From Clostridium sp. CCUG 7971 (GTDB lineage Bacteria > Bacillota > Clostridia > Peptostreptococcales > Peptostreptococcaceae), in NCBI RefSeq assembly GCF_017590215.1, contig NZ_JAFFPK010000037.1, positions 1 to 64,000 on the forward strand: a DNA stretch of 64,000 nt. The letters run 5' to 3'. Each line of letters starts with the position of its first letter. Position 1 is the stretch's first letter. The position numbers and the translations under genes are program-made. Below, piece after piece: positions 1 to 10,676 of this stretch. The notes below the pieces were generated by a model that saw only the letters and a program-made list of their open reading frames with translations, was not told where the DNA came from and searched no databases.

Positions 1-452
1 AAAAATAGCTTTAATATTAAAGCAGGTGCAAATATTAAAAATACAATCAGATAATCAAAACAATTTTTATATAAGCTATCTGTTGCACCTAAAGCATATA
101 TTATATCCTTTATAAATACTACAGATATTAGAGCAACTATAATTCCAGTTGCTAATGCACTTAATGTAATAAGTGTAAAAGTTTCCTTAGCTTCCTGACT
201 TTTACCTTCTCCCATATATTTTGCTACAATAGCATTTCCTCCAGTAGCAAACATAACGCTTATACCTATTAAAATATTTATTACAGGATAAACTATATTA
301 GATGCAGATAATGCATTTGCTCCAACATATCTAGATAAAAATACCCCATCTATAATTGTACTTAGCGAAAAAAATACCATCATAATAACAGTTGGTAAAG
401 TAAATTTAATTAAAGATTTTAAAGTTATATTATTATTTAATGAACTACTCAT
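1..452 (-). CDS. MATE family efflux transporter (C-terminus cut by window edge)
   Basis: Reading the minus strand from the ATG at 452 gives an N-terminus beginning MSSSLNNNITLKSLIKFTLP, followed by hydrophobic segments, the MATE-like stretch IDGVFLSRYVGANALSASN and a second helix rich in Ile/Val. About 150 residues are visible; the rest lies left of the window. MATE proteins export cationic drugs or metabolites by Na+ or H+ antiport in the cytoplasmic membrane. A strong ribosome-binding site (ggagg) precedes the start. It is divergent from a MerR gene at 537 and its promoter carries the 19-bp spacer of MerR-activated promoters, so it is probably the drug- or stress-induced target of that regulator. 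The substrate cannot be told. Confidence 0.85.
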   Translation of the reverse strand, partial: MSSSLNNNITLKSLIKFTLPTVIMMVFFSLSTIIDGVFLSRYVGANALSASNIVYPVINILIGISVMFATGGNAIVAKYMGEGKSQEAKETFTLITLSALATGIIVALISVVFIKDIIYALGATDSLYKNCFDYLIVFLIFAPALILKLF

Positions 453-489
453 TATAATGTCCTCCTTGATATATCTATTTCTTTAATAT

Positions 490-520
490 ATAATAAGGTA
501 TCCCGTTACAGGATAGTCAA
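490..520 (-). promoter_or_regulatory. MerR-type 19-bp-spacer promoter for the MATE gene
   Basis: On the minus strand a -35 TTGACT (520-515) and a -10 TATTAT (495-490) are separated by exactly 19 bp. Within the spacer lies an inverted repeat with perfect arms TATCC/GGATA (499-515). An overlong spacer with a centred dyad is the hallmark of promoters that MerR proteins activate by DNA distortion. The dyad also lies just upstream of the divergent merR gene, so the same site may autoregulate it. Confidence 0.75.
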
Positions 521-536
521 TAAGGAGAATAAAAAA

Positions 537-1349
537 ATGAGATATTTTTCTACTGGCGAATTTGCCAAACTATTTAAAATTAATAAAAAAACTTTATTTC
601 ATTATGATGAAATAGGATTGTTTAAACCTGAAAAAGTAGAGGAGAATGGTTATAGATACTACGCTGAGAGTCAAGTTGACTTATTCAATGTCATATGGAC
701 TTTAAAAGATATTGGTATGCCTCTTAAGGAAATCAAAACTTTTATGGATAATAGAAATCCAGAAAATATTTTAGAACTTTTTAGTTATGAACATGAAGAA
801 ATTGAAAAAGAAATAAAAAATCTAAGAAGAAAGCAAGAAATGCTCTTTAACAAAATTAACATTGTTAAAGAAGGTAAGAATTTTAATAATGATATAATAA
901 TTGAAGAACAAGAAGAGGAATATCTATTACTTAGTAGACCAGTAAATAATAGTGAGGAGCCTTATGATTTAAATTGTTATATAGATCATTTAGATTATTG
1001 TTATAGAAAAGATTTATATATAGGCTATCCAGTTGGAGTTATTATAAGTAAAGATAGTATATACAATGAGGATTATGCTGATTATAGTTATTATTACACT
1101 AAGGTTAATAAAGATGCAGTTAATGAAAATATAATTGTAAAGCCTAAAGGGCTATACGTAGTTGGATATAAGAGAGGTTATTATGATAAAACTTATATTT
1201 TGTATAAAGAGTTGATAAAGTTTATTGAAGATAATAATCTTTGTATAGTTGGAAATTCCTATGAAAATGTAATATTTGATGAAGTGGTAGCGAAAAATAT
1301 TGATGACTATATTATAAAAATATCTATAAATGTAAGCTATGAAAAATAG
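537..1349 (+). CDS. MerR family transcriptional regulator
   Basis: 270-aa protein. Residues 1-70 form a typical MerR winged helix-turn-helix (YFSTGEFAKLFKINKKTLFHYDEIGLFKP, then NGYRYY). Residues about 75-115 are charged and heptad-like, fitting the antiparallel coiled-coil dimer helix. The remaining C-terminus (about 120-270) is long enough for a GyrI/BmrR-like effector-binding domain, as in multidrug-sensing MerR members. The gene is divergent from a MATE exporter whose promoter has a 19-bp spacer, so the regulator probably senses a ligand of that pump. SD aaggag lies just upstream of the ATG. Confidence 0.88.
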   Translation: MRYFSTGEFAKLFKINKKTLFHYDEIGLFKPEKVEENGYRYYAESQVDLFNVIWTLKDIGMPLKEIKTFMDNRNPENILELFSYEHEEIEKEIKNLRRKQEMLFNKINIVKEGKNFNNDIIIEEQEEEYLLLSRPVNNSEEPYDLNCYIDHLDYCYRKDLYIGYPVGVIISKDSIYNEDYADYSYYYTKVNKDAVNENIIVKPKGLYVVGYKRGYYDKTYILYKELIKFIEDNNLCIVGNSYENVIFDEVVAKNIDDYIIKISINVSYEK

Positions 1350-1391
1350 AGAATCTATATAAAATCATAAAAACTGAAAAGGATGAAATAA

Positions 1392-2213
1392 ATGAAGCTT
1401 TCAATAGGACAAGTAAGTAAAATCTTTGATATAAGTAAAGACACATTAAGATATTATGATAAAATAGGAATTTTAACTCCTGAAGTAGATAAAAACAATG
1501 GATATAGATATTATTTATTAAAACATTTAGAAAAGCTAGGATTAATCCTTGGAATAAAATATTTAGGAATATCTTTAGCGGACATTAAAAAAACTATAGA
1601 AAGTGAAGATGTAAAAGAGTATAAAAATTTAGTGATAAGAGAAGAAGAAATAATTAAAAGAAAAATAAAAGAACTAGAAGGATTGCAAGAAATTATACAT
1701 AATAGCAAAGAAATATTAGATAAAATAATAAACTTTGATAATGAATATGATTTTAGCAAACTTAAAATAACTGAAGAAAACTTTAATATTTATGGATTTG
1801 ATACTAAAATTGTACTAAATTCAGATTTATATAAAAAAGATGAAGTGACAATTGAAAAAGAGTTAGTTCATTTAAATGAAGAGGCTTATATTTACATTTA
1901 TAATATATTAGAAAATGAAGCTATAGAAGAAGATGAAACTATGGCTTTTATAAAAGAAAATGAAAATAATATAAGCTTAATACAACGATATTTAAAAGAA
2001 GATAAGATAGGACTTGTAAGGAAAAATGTAAGTGGTAAGTTTGTTACTACTAGTTTTTACGGAGCAATAAATGAAATAAATGATTATATAGTTTCCATTA
2101 ATAAATATTTTAAGTGTGAAAAAAATAATATAGCGTATGTTAGCTATGAGTTTTATTTACCTAAGAAAAATGATGATGAGACGTATTTCGTAAATATAAG
2201 TTTAAGAATTTAA
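1392..2213 (+). CDS. MerR family transcriptional regulator
   Basis: 273-aa protein with an N-terminal MerR DNA-binding domain (LSIGQVSKIFDISKDTLRYYDKIGILTPE ... NGYRYY, residues 2-43). A Lys/Glu-rich coiled-coil helix follows (about 75-115), then a C-terminal region without a recognisable motif, about 150 residues, probably ligand-binding. SD (aaagga) precedes the ATG. The gene lies 42 bp after another merR and is followed, in the same direction, by an MFS exporter with its own MerR-type promoter. This is the arrangement of multidrug-pump regulators; the inducer is unknown. Confidence 0.87.
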   Translation: MKLSIGQVSKIFDISKDTLRYYDKIGILTPEVDKNNGYRYYLLKHLEKLGLILGIKYLGISLADIKKTIESEDVKEYKNLVIREEEIIKRKIKELEGLQEIIHNSKEILDKIINFDNEYDFSKLKITEENFNIYGFDTKIVLNSDLYKKDEVTIEKELVHLNEEAYIYIYNILENEAIEEDETMAFIKENENNISLIQRYLKEDKIGLVRKNVSGKFVTTSFYGAINEINDYIVSINKYFKCEKNNIAYVSYEFYLPKKNDDETYFVNISLRI

Positions 2214-2222
2214 AAATATATA

Positions 2223-2253
2223 TTGACCTTAGAGTTACTCCATTGTTTAGAAT
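2223..2253 (+). promoter_or_regulatory. MerR-type 19-bp-spacer promoter for the MFS gene
   Basis: A -35 TTGACC (2223-2228) and a -10 TAGAAT (2248-2253) are separated by 19 bp. The spacer contains the imperfect dyad CTTAGAGTTACTCCATTG, which resembles operators of BmrR/TipA-like MerR proteins. It lies between the merR gene ending at 2213 and the MFS gene starting at 2287, so that regulator most likely acts here. Confidence 0.72.
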
Positions 2254-2286
2254 AGTAAATAAGCAATGTGACTTAAGGAGGATAAA

Positions 2287-3486
2287 ATGAATTTAATTAA
2301 AAATAGAGTATTTATGACAATACTAATTACTGATATTATACAGCAAGCGGCTATATGGATAAGAAATATAGCTATAATGTTTTTTATTATGGATGCTACA
2401 AATGGAGATCCACTTGCTATATCATCATTAAATTTTATAGAGTTTTTACCAATGTTTTTATTAACATTTATAGGAGGGATAATAGCTGACAAATATAATC
2501 CTAAAAGATTGATGTTATTAGGAGATTCATTTAGTTTTATATCTTTTATAATATTAGGTTTATTTATTAAAAATGGTTATATAGGGGCTATATTTATAGC
2601 AACACTAATATCTGCTATTGTAACACAGTTTTCTTACCCAGCGTCTCAAAAGTATTTTAAAGAGTATGTAGATGAAGATAACATTGATGGGGCGATAGGA
2701 ATATCTCAATTATTAGGTTCTTTATTTTGTGTTATAGGGCCTTTTATAGGGTCATATTTTTATTTTACATTTGGAATGGATAAAACTATTATTATAATAG
2801 CAGCTTTATTTTTAGTATCTGTAGCTTTAATATTTACATTACCGAGTAAAGAATTTTCAAAAATTGAAAGTGAAGGATTACTAGATGATGTAAAGCTTAC
2901 ATTTAAATATTTAAAGAAAAAGCCTATTTTAATGGTATTTACTAAGATGTTTTTAATACTATCATTTGCAATTGGAATAGCAAATAATTTAGATATATTT
3001 TTAGTGACACAAAGACTTGGGCTTGATGAAAGTTTTTATCAATTCTTTTCAGGAATAGCAGGTATTGGAGTTATTGTAGGTGGAGGTATTTATATATCTA
3101 TATCAAAAAAATTAAACAATATTAAAATACTATATATGCTTATTGGAGTATTTGCTTTTACAGTATTTTTTGAAGGATATTCTACAATTGCATGGTTAAC
3201 TATGTCACTTCAATTTATAGATAATGTTATAGGAGGAATATTAAGTGGATATGTTATGTCTATTATAACTAAAACTACAGATCAAGAATATCTAGGTAAA
3301 GTAAATGGATTAACTTCTACAGTTATGTATCTTGGAATAATGATAGGAACTTTATTATCAGGAATAATTGTAAAAGTTTCATCTATAGTAGTTGCATTTA
3401 GTATAGGGAGTATATCATTTGCTCTATGTGCTTACCTTTTGTATAATGCTAGTAAAAAAGGACTATTAAGTGATATAAAGGACTAG
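2287..3486 (+). CDS. MFS transporter, probable drug exporter
   Basis: 399-aa polytopic membrane protein with about 12 hydrophobic segments. Near residue 60 it carries the MFS loop 2-3 signature GGIIADKYNPKRLM (form G-x-x-A-D-x-x-x-x-[RK]), and the overall look is that of the MacB/MefA-like MFS_3 exporter group. SD aaggagg precedes the ATG. It lies directly downstream of a merR gene and its dedicated promoter, which suggests inducible efflux of a lipophilic or cationic compound from the cytoplasm. A bidirectional terminator follows. The substrate is not inferable. Confidence 0.85.
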   Translation: MNLIKNRVFMTILITDIIQQAAIWIRNIAIMFFIMDATNGDPLAISSLNFIEFLPMFLLTFIGGIIADKYNPKRLMLLGDSFSFISFIILGLFIKNGYIGAIFIATLISAIVTQFSYPASQKYFKEYVDEDNIDGAIGISQLLGSLFCVIGPFIGSYFYFTFGMDKTIIIIAALFLVSVALIFTLPSKEFSKIESEGLLDDVKLTFKYLKKKPILMVFTKMFLILSFAIGIANNLDIFLVTQRLGLDESFYQFFSGIAGIGVIVGGGIYISISKKLNNIKILYMLIGVFAFTVFFEGYSTIAWLTMSLQFIDNVIGGILSGYVMSIITKTTDQEYLGKVNGLTSTVMYLGIMIGTLLSGIIVKVSSIVVAFSIGSISFALCAYLLYNASKKGLLSDIKD

Positions 3487-3540
3487 ATTAAATATAAGAT
3501 AAACCAAATGAAATGTAGCTATCAATTTAAAATTAATATA

Positions 3541-3589
3541 AAAAGAGTTATATTTAAATATTTTAAAGTATCTAAATATAACTCTTTTT
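3541..3589. terminator. Bidirectional Rho-independent terminator
   Basis: A 16-bp stem (AAAAGAGTTATATTTA at 3541-3556 against its complement at 3573-3588) with A- and T-rich flanks can terminate both the rightward MFS gene and the leftward AraC gene. Confidence 0.75.
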
Positions 3590-3606
3590 ATAATCCCAAC
3601 ATCTAA

Positions 3607-3680
3607 ACTTGAGCAACGGACGCAGTCGTTGGCGACATGAAATTGTTCGCCCATACATGTATCAAGCGAAGCGAATTTTT
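3607..3680. repeat. GC-rich intergenic segment, possible dispersed element
   Basis: Visibly richer in G/C than its surroundings. It contains CTTGAGC, GCGACATGA and CAAGCGAAGCGAA. The reverse complement of 44190-44262 carries CTTGAGCGACATGAG and CAAAGCGAA in the same order, so the two segments look related. No reading frame is supported in either copy. Confidence 0.4.
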
Positions 3681-4502
3681 CTATTTTATAAACAATTCTT
3701 TATACTTAATAGGGCTAGTATCCATATTCTTCTTAAAAGTCTTTGAGAAATAAGAAGGAGAAGAAAATCCTACCAAACTACTAATTTCTGATACAGAATA
3801 ACTACTTTTTCTAAGTAAATCACAAGCTTGTTTAATTTTATAATTAATTATGTAATCTTGAGGGCTTATCATCATATCTTTTTTGAAAATTTTGAAAAAA
3901 TGACTTCTATCAATATTCAAATAATCAGAAATATCAGATACAGATATATTTTTAGTGTAATTTTCTTTTATAAATTCTATTGATTTAGATATATAAACCT
4001 TAGATGGAATACTAGAACTTTGATAAGATGTTGAATGTTCTTTCATCAAAGTTGATAAAAATTGGTATAAATATCCTAAAGCTTCAAAGAGATTATTTGA
4101 AGTACAACTTTCATAAATATTTTTAAAATAGTTATCTATTTTATCATCTTTTGTATAATTGAATATAAAGTTTTTATCTTTAAATCCGCATAAAGATAAA
4201 AGTTCTTGTGCTTGTGTTCCATTAATGCCAATCCATCTATATACCCAAGGATTATCAGTTAAAGGGTAGTAGTTATTATCGGTAAAAGGTGGTATAAAAA
4301 ATCCATCTCCCTTTTTTAAATGATGAACTTTACCGTCCATAAAGAAAAGACCTTCCCCTTCTAGTATGTAATGAAGTAGATAATAATCTATCTGTTCATA
4401 TTGATAAGGGTCTCTAGGAGCACAATGCTCAAATCCACATTCATAAATATAAAGTTCACTGCTAGGTTTTGAATCTGTAGAAAATATACCGAACTTTTCC
4501 AT
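3681..4502 (-). CDS. AraC family transcriptional regulator, cupin type
   Basis: 273-aa protein. The N-terminal half (about 1-150) looks like the cupin sugar-binding domain of AraC regulators (YYLLHYILEGEGLFF, KGDGFFIPPFTDNNY). The C-terminal 100 residues hold two helix-turn-helix motifs (ISVSDISDYLNIDRSHFFKIFK, and YSVSEISSLVGFSSPSYFSKTFKK). SD aggagggg precedes the ATG. It is divergent from the permease-lacZ genes, so it is probably their activator in response to a sugar or galactoside. The 386 bp between the divergent genes also hold a cre-like site. Confidence 0.9.
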   Translation of the reverse strand: MEKFGIFSTDSKPSSELYIYECGFEHCAPRDPYQYEQIDYYLLHYILEGEGLFFMDGKVHHLKKGDGFFIPPFTDNNYYPLTDNPWVYRWIGINGTQAQELLSLCGFKDKNFIFNYTKDDKIDNYFKNIYESCTSNNLFEALGYLYQFLSTLMKEHSTSYQSSSIPSKVYISKSIEFIKENYTKNISVSDISDYLNIDRSHFFKIFKKDMMISPQDYIINYKIKQACDLLRKSSYSVSEISSLVGFSSPSYFSKTFKKNMDTSPIKYKELFIK

Positions 4503-4717
4503 AATAGCCCCTCCTATAATATGAGATTAAGTAACATATCTAACTTGTAGAAAATTTAACTTATGTCTATGAAAATAATTATATAAAATTAAGTTTTATA
4601 CTTTGATTGTAGAAAAATTATGAATGATTGTCAACTTTTAATATGCAACAATAATACAAATCATTGCAACATTACTGTATTGATAAGAAAGTATTAAAAG
4701 TATATTATTAAAGTGTC

Positions 4718-4733
4718 AAGAAAACGTTTCACT
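4718..4733 (+). promoter_or_regulatory. CcpA cre-like site in a gene-free 386-bp divergent promoter region
   Basis: The 16-mer AAGAAAACGTTTCACT closely matches the clostridial cre form RRGAAAANGTTTTCWW. It lies between the AraC gene and the permease-lacZ genes, a place where carbon catabolite repression would be expected. The rest of 4503-4888 holds no convincing gene; a 10-codon ORF at 4748-4780 has an SD-like aaagagg in front but nothing else supports it. Confidence 0.5.
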
Positions 4734-4888
4734 AAAGAGGTATATATATGAAATCAAGGTATACTAGGGGAGATTTATAAATTTAAATGTATTTTGCTTA
4801 GTTTTAGCCATTATTATTTTTAAATTTGTTTTGTGTTTTTAAGATTTATTTATGTAACAAAAATACAATGATTAATAAGGAGATTATT

Positions 4889-6379
4889 ATGAGTGAAAAA
4901 AGGGGAAGTCTTAGTTCAAGTGCTTTAATGCTTATGACATTTACAGCAGTGTTTTCATTTGGAAATATTATTGATAGTAGTGTAAACATTGGTTTAGCTA
5001 CTGTACCATCTTATTTATTTGGAACAATATTTTACTTTTTCCCATTTGCATTAATGATAGGAGAGTTTGCATCTGCAAATTCAAATTCAGAGTCGGGTAT
5101 TAATAGTTGGATAAAAACTTCACTAGGTGCAAAGTGGGCATTTTTAGGGTCATGGTCGTATTTCTTTGTTAACTTGTTTTTCTTTACATCATTACTTCCT
5201 AAAACTTTAATATATGCATCTTACGCATTAGTTGGAAAAAATATATTTGATGGAAAAACTGTTTTAATTTCAATATTATCAATAATACTTTTCTGGGGAG
5301 TAACAATAATATCAACTAAAGGGGTAGCTTGGGTATCTAAAATTACAAGTTTATCAGGGGCAGCTAGAATGGTACTTGGAATTGGATTTATAGTTTTATC
5401 TTTTGGAGTAATATTATTTTTAGGTAAAGAACCAGCACAAGAATTTAGCGCACAAACTATGTCACCAAAGTTTGATTGGAAATACTTTATGGTACTTGCT
5501 TGGGTACTTCAAGCAGTAGGTGGTGCTGAAAGTATAGGAGTTTATATAAAAGACGTTAAGGGTGGAAATAAAGCATTTATAAAAACAATGTTATTTTCAA
5601 CAGTACTTGTAGGAACACTTTACGCATTAGGGGCAGCAGCAGTAGGTTTAATAGTTCCAGCAGAGACATTACATGGAAACTTCTCAAATGGTTTATTTGA
5701 TTCATTCTTATTACTAGGTTCTCATTATGGAATAGGAAATATAATAACAAATATAGTTGGATTTATAATGCTACTTGCAAGCTTAGGTTCATTAGTACTT
5801 TGGACAGCAGCACCAGTTAAGGTATTATTCTCTGAAATACCAGAAGGTATATTTGGAAAATGGGTAGCTAAAACTGATAATCAAGGAAATCCAATTAATG
5901 CACTTTATCTTCAAGCAATGATAGTAACAGTACTTTTAATAATACCAGCACTTGGAATAGGTTCAGTTGATACTTTACTTGAAATATTAATAAATATGAC
6001 TGCATCAACATCTTTAATCCCAGTACTTTTCTTCTTAGTAGGATACATTGTTTTAAGAGCTAAAAAAGAAAATACTGTAAAAAGAGATTTCAAAGTAGGA
6101 TCAAGAGGATTTGGTATAGGAATAGGTATATTATTACTTGCATTATTCAGTTTTGTATTTGTAATATCTTCAATACCTTCACCAGCAGACATAATGGCTT
6201 ATTTAAATGGAACTTTAGCAGAAGGTTCTGCAAATCCAATATTTGTTTTAGTATATAACGTATTAGGATTAGTGATATTTTTAGGATTTGCATTAATATG
6301 TTGGAAGAAATATGAAAATAAAGTTGGTAAAGATGTAGCTAATGAATTAGTAGATACAACTATAAAAGGTGCAAGATAG
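4889..6379 (+). CDS. APC superfamily amino acid/amine permease (YjeM-like)
   Basis: About 496 aa from the ATG at 4889, chosen because it follows taaggag, whereas an upstream in-frame start at 4826 has no SD. There are about 12 hydrophobic helices; the N-terminal pattern (MLMTFTAVFSFGNIIDSS, then IGLATVPSYLFGTIFYFFPFALMIGEFASA) resembles APC transporters of the glutamate:GABA/YjeM group. APC carriers move amino acids or amines, not sugars, so its position between a sugar-type AraC regulator and lacZ is unexpected. It may take up an amino-sugar or a glycosylated amine, or be an unrelated neighbour. A terminator follows at 6410-6450, so lacZ may be transcribed partly on its own. Confidence 0.78.
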   Translation: MSEKRGSLSSSALMLMTFTAVFSFGNIIDSSVNIGLATVPSYLFGTIFYFFPFALMIGEFASANSNSESGINSWIKTSLGAKWAFLGSWSYFFVNLFFFTSLLPKTLIYASYALVGKNIFDGKTVLISILSIILFWGVTIISTKGVAWVSKITSLSGAARMVLGIGFIVLSFGVILFLGKEPAQEFSAQTMSPKFDWKYFMVLAWVLQAVGGAESIGVYIKDVKGGNKAFIKTMLFSTVLVGTLYALGAAAVGLIVPAETLHGNFSNGLFDSFLLLGSHYGIGNIITNIVGFIMLLASLGSLVLWTAAPVKVLFSEIPEGIFGKWVAKTDNQGNPINALYLQAMIVTVLLIIPALGIGSVDTLLEILINMTASTSLIPVLFFLVGYIVLRAKKENTVKRDFKVGSRGFGIGIGILLLALFSFVFVISSIPSPADIMAYLNGTLAEGSANPIFVLVYNVLGLVIFLGFALICWKKYENKVGKDVANELVDTTIKGAR

Positions 6380-6409
6380 TAAAATTTGCTTGATTAAAAT
6401 TTGTATGAA

Positions 6410-6450
6410 ATAAAGGACCTAAATATAGTATTTAAATTAGGTCCTTTATT
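6410..6450 (+). terminator. Terminator or attenuator between permease and lacZ
   Basis: The stem AAAGGACCTAA (6412-6422) pairs with TTAGGTCCTTT (6437-6447) and is followed by a T-rich run. It separates the permease from lacZ. No clear separate -35/-10 was seen for lacZ, so partial read-through is likely. Confidence 0.7.
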
Positions 6451-6487
6451 TAAAAATAGATAAATCTTTATTAAATAATATAAATAA

Positions 6488-9616
<3,129 letters not shown>

Positions 9617-9620
9617 GTTA

Positions 9621-9666
9621 AAAGCCTAGTATTACAGAGATAAAATCTGTAATACTAGGCTTTTTT
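9621..9666 (+). terminator. Strong Rho-independent terminator after lacZ
   Basis: A long stem (AAAGCCTAGTATTACAGA at 9621-9638 against TCTGTAATACTAGGC at 9646-9660) is followed by six T. Confidence 0.9.
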
Positions 9667-9832
9667 ATATATAAGGCAATTATATTCTATCTGATTTATA
9701 GGTTGCTGAAGAAACGAATAAAGTAAATTTTTATGTTCACAAATAAGATTAAAATACTGTTGTTTCAATATTATTAAAGAATATGATGCTTCGTTATTCA
9801 ATATGATATTATTGTTTTACGATAAATAAATA

Positions 9833-9859
9833 TTGACTTTCAATTTTGAATATTATATC
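9833..9859 (+). promoter_or_regulatory. Possible promoter of the redox operon
   Basis: TTGACT (9833-9838) is followed by an AT-rich segment with TATATC at 9854-9859, a short 15-bp spacer, so the -10 choice is uncertain. A small dyad TTCAA-TT-TTGAA sits at 9839-9850 inside the spacer and could bind a regulator. The rest of 9667-9921 shows nothing else. Confidence 0.4.
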
Positions 9860-9921
9860 TTAGATACAGGGATAAGTCCTATCAGAAATATAAAATATAT
9901 AAATTGAAAAAGGAGAAGAAA

Positions 9922-10530
9922 ATGAATAAGTTAATTAAAACATTAATAAGAGTATTAATCACAATAGCAATAATTTTTACAGCATTAGTTGTAATTCTTC
10001 GTTTCTTAGGACCAGCTGATGTAATTGTACTTACAGAAGAAGAAGAAAAACAACAAAAACAACAGGAAATAGAACAATATAAAAATACTAATCTTAAAGG
10101 GTTTAAAGCAAAAGACTTAAATGGAAAAGAAATTACTTCAGATATATTTAGTAAATATAAATTAACAATGATAAATATATGGAATACAGGGTGCGGTCCA
10201 TGTATAGAAGAAATGCCAGAAATTGAAAAACTTTATGAGGATTTACCAAAGGATACTAATATAATTTCAATATGTACAGATGCAGGAGATAGTAAAAAGG
10301 ATTTAGATTTTGCAAAAGAAATTATGAAAATGACAGGAGCTAAATTTACAACATTAATTCCAGATGAATTTTTAAAGAGAAATCTTACTGATGATGTACA
10401 AGCATTTCCTACAACAATATTTGTTGATAGTGAAGGAAAGGCTGTTGGTACGCCTCATTTTGATGAACAAACAGCTAAAGCGTATGAAAAATCTATAATT
10501 GATCGATTAAAATTAGTGGAGGCAAAGTAA
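9922..10530 (+). CDS. Membrane-anchored TlpA/ResA-like thioredoxin family protein
   Basis: 202 aa from the ATG at 9922, chosen because aaaggag lies just upstream; a further in-frame TTG at 9904 precedes the SD. Residues 8-28 form one transmembrane anchor, followed by a Glu/Gln-rich linker, so the catalytic domain is outside. The thioredoxin fold has the redox motif CGPC (C91, C94) in WNTGCGPCIEEMPE and the cis-Pro region FPTTIFVD. TlpA/ResA proteins reduce or shuttle disulfides on extracytoplasmic proteins. It is the first gene of a tight three-gene unit with a CXXC microprotein and a polytopic 4Fe-4S protein, which could feed electrons through the membrane. Confidence 0.88.
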   Translation: MNKLIKTLIRVLITIAIIFTALVVILRFLGPADVIVLTEEEEKQQKQQEIEQYKNTNLKGFKAKDLNGKEITSDIFSKYKLTMINIWNTGCGPCIEEMPEIEKLYEDLPKDTNIISICTDAGDSKKDLDFAKEIMKMTGAKFTTLIPDEFLKRNLTDDVQAFPTTIFVDSEGKAVGTPHFDEQTAKAYEKSIIDRLKLVEAK

Positions 10531-10532
10531 TA

Positions 10533-10676
10533 ATGAAAAATTTACAGCATTTTAGTAAATATATTTTGCTTCTAATTTCAATATATTTTATCTGTATAGG
10601 TATATTAAGGCAGGAGCACCTTATGGTTTTAAAAAAGGCTGTGAAAATTTGTCTTGAATGTATTGGAGTGGGATAA
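10533..10676 (+). CDS. CD1871A-like CXXC-motif membrane microprotein
   Basis: 47-aa ORF starting 2 nt after the stop of the TlpA-like gene and overlapping the next start (TAATG). Residues about 8-25 are one transmembrane helix (ILLLISIYFICIGILR); the C-terminus ends VKICLECIGVG, giving a single CXXC. I recognise this as resembling the short CD1871A family of Peptostreptococcaceae. Function is unknown. The conserved CXXC next to a membrane helix, between a thioredoxin-like protein and a membrane Fe-S protein, suggests a membrane-embedded thiol relay. SD (gtggagg) lies inside the end of the upstream gene. Confidence 0.75.
   Translation: MKNLQHFSKYILLLISIYFICIGILRQEHLMVLKKAVKICLECIGVG

Noticed and set aside
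4748-4780. 10-codon leader peptide ORF before the permease-lacZ genes
   Set aside because: Only an SD-like aaagagg and a start codon support it; no terminator/antiterminator pair or codon bias suggests attenuation.
9904-9921. N-terminal extension of the TlpA-like protein from TTG at 9904
   Set aside because: The TTG precedes the SD aaaggag; the ATG at 9922 is ideally placed.
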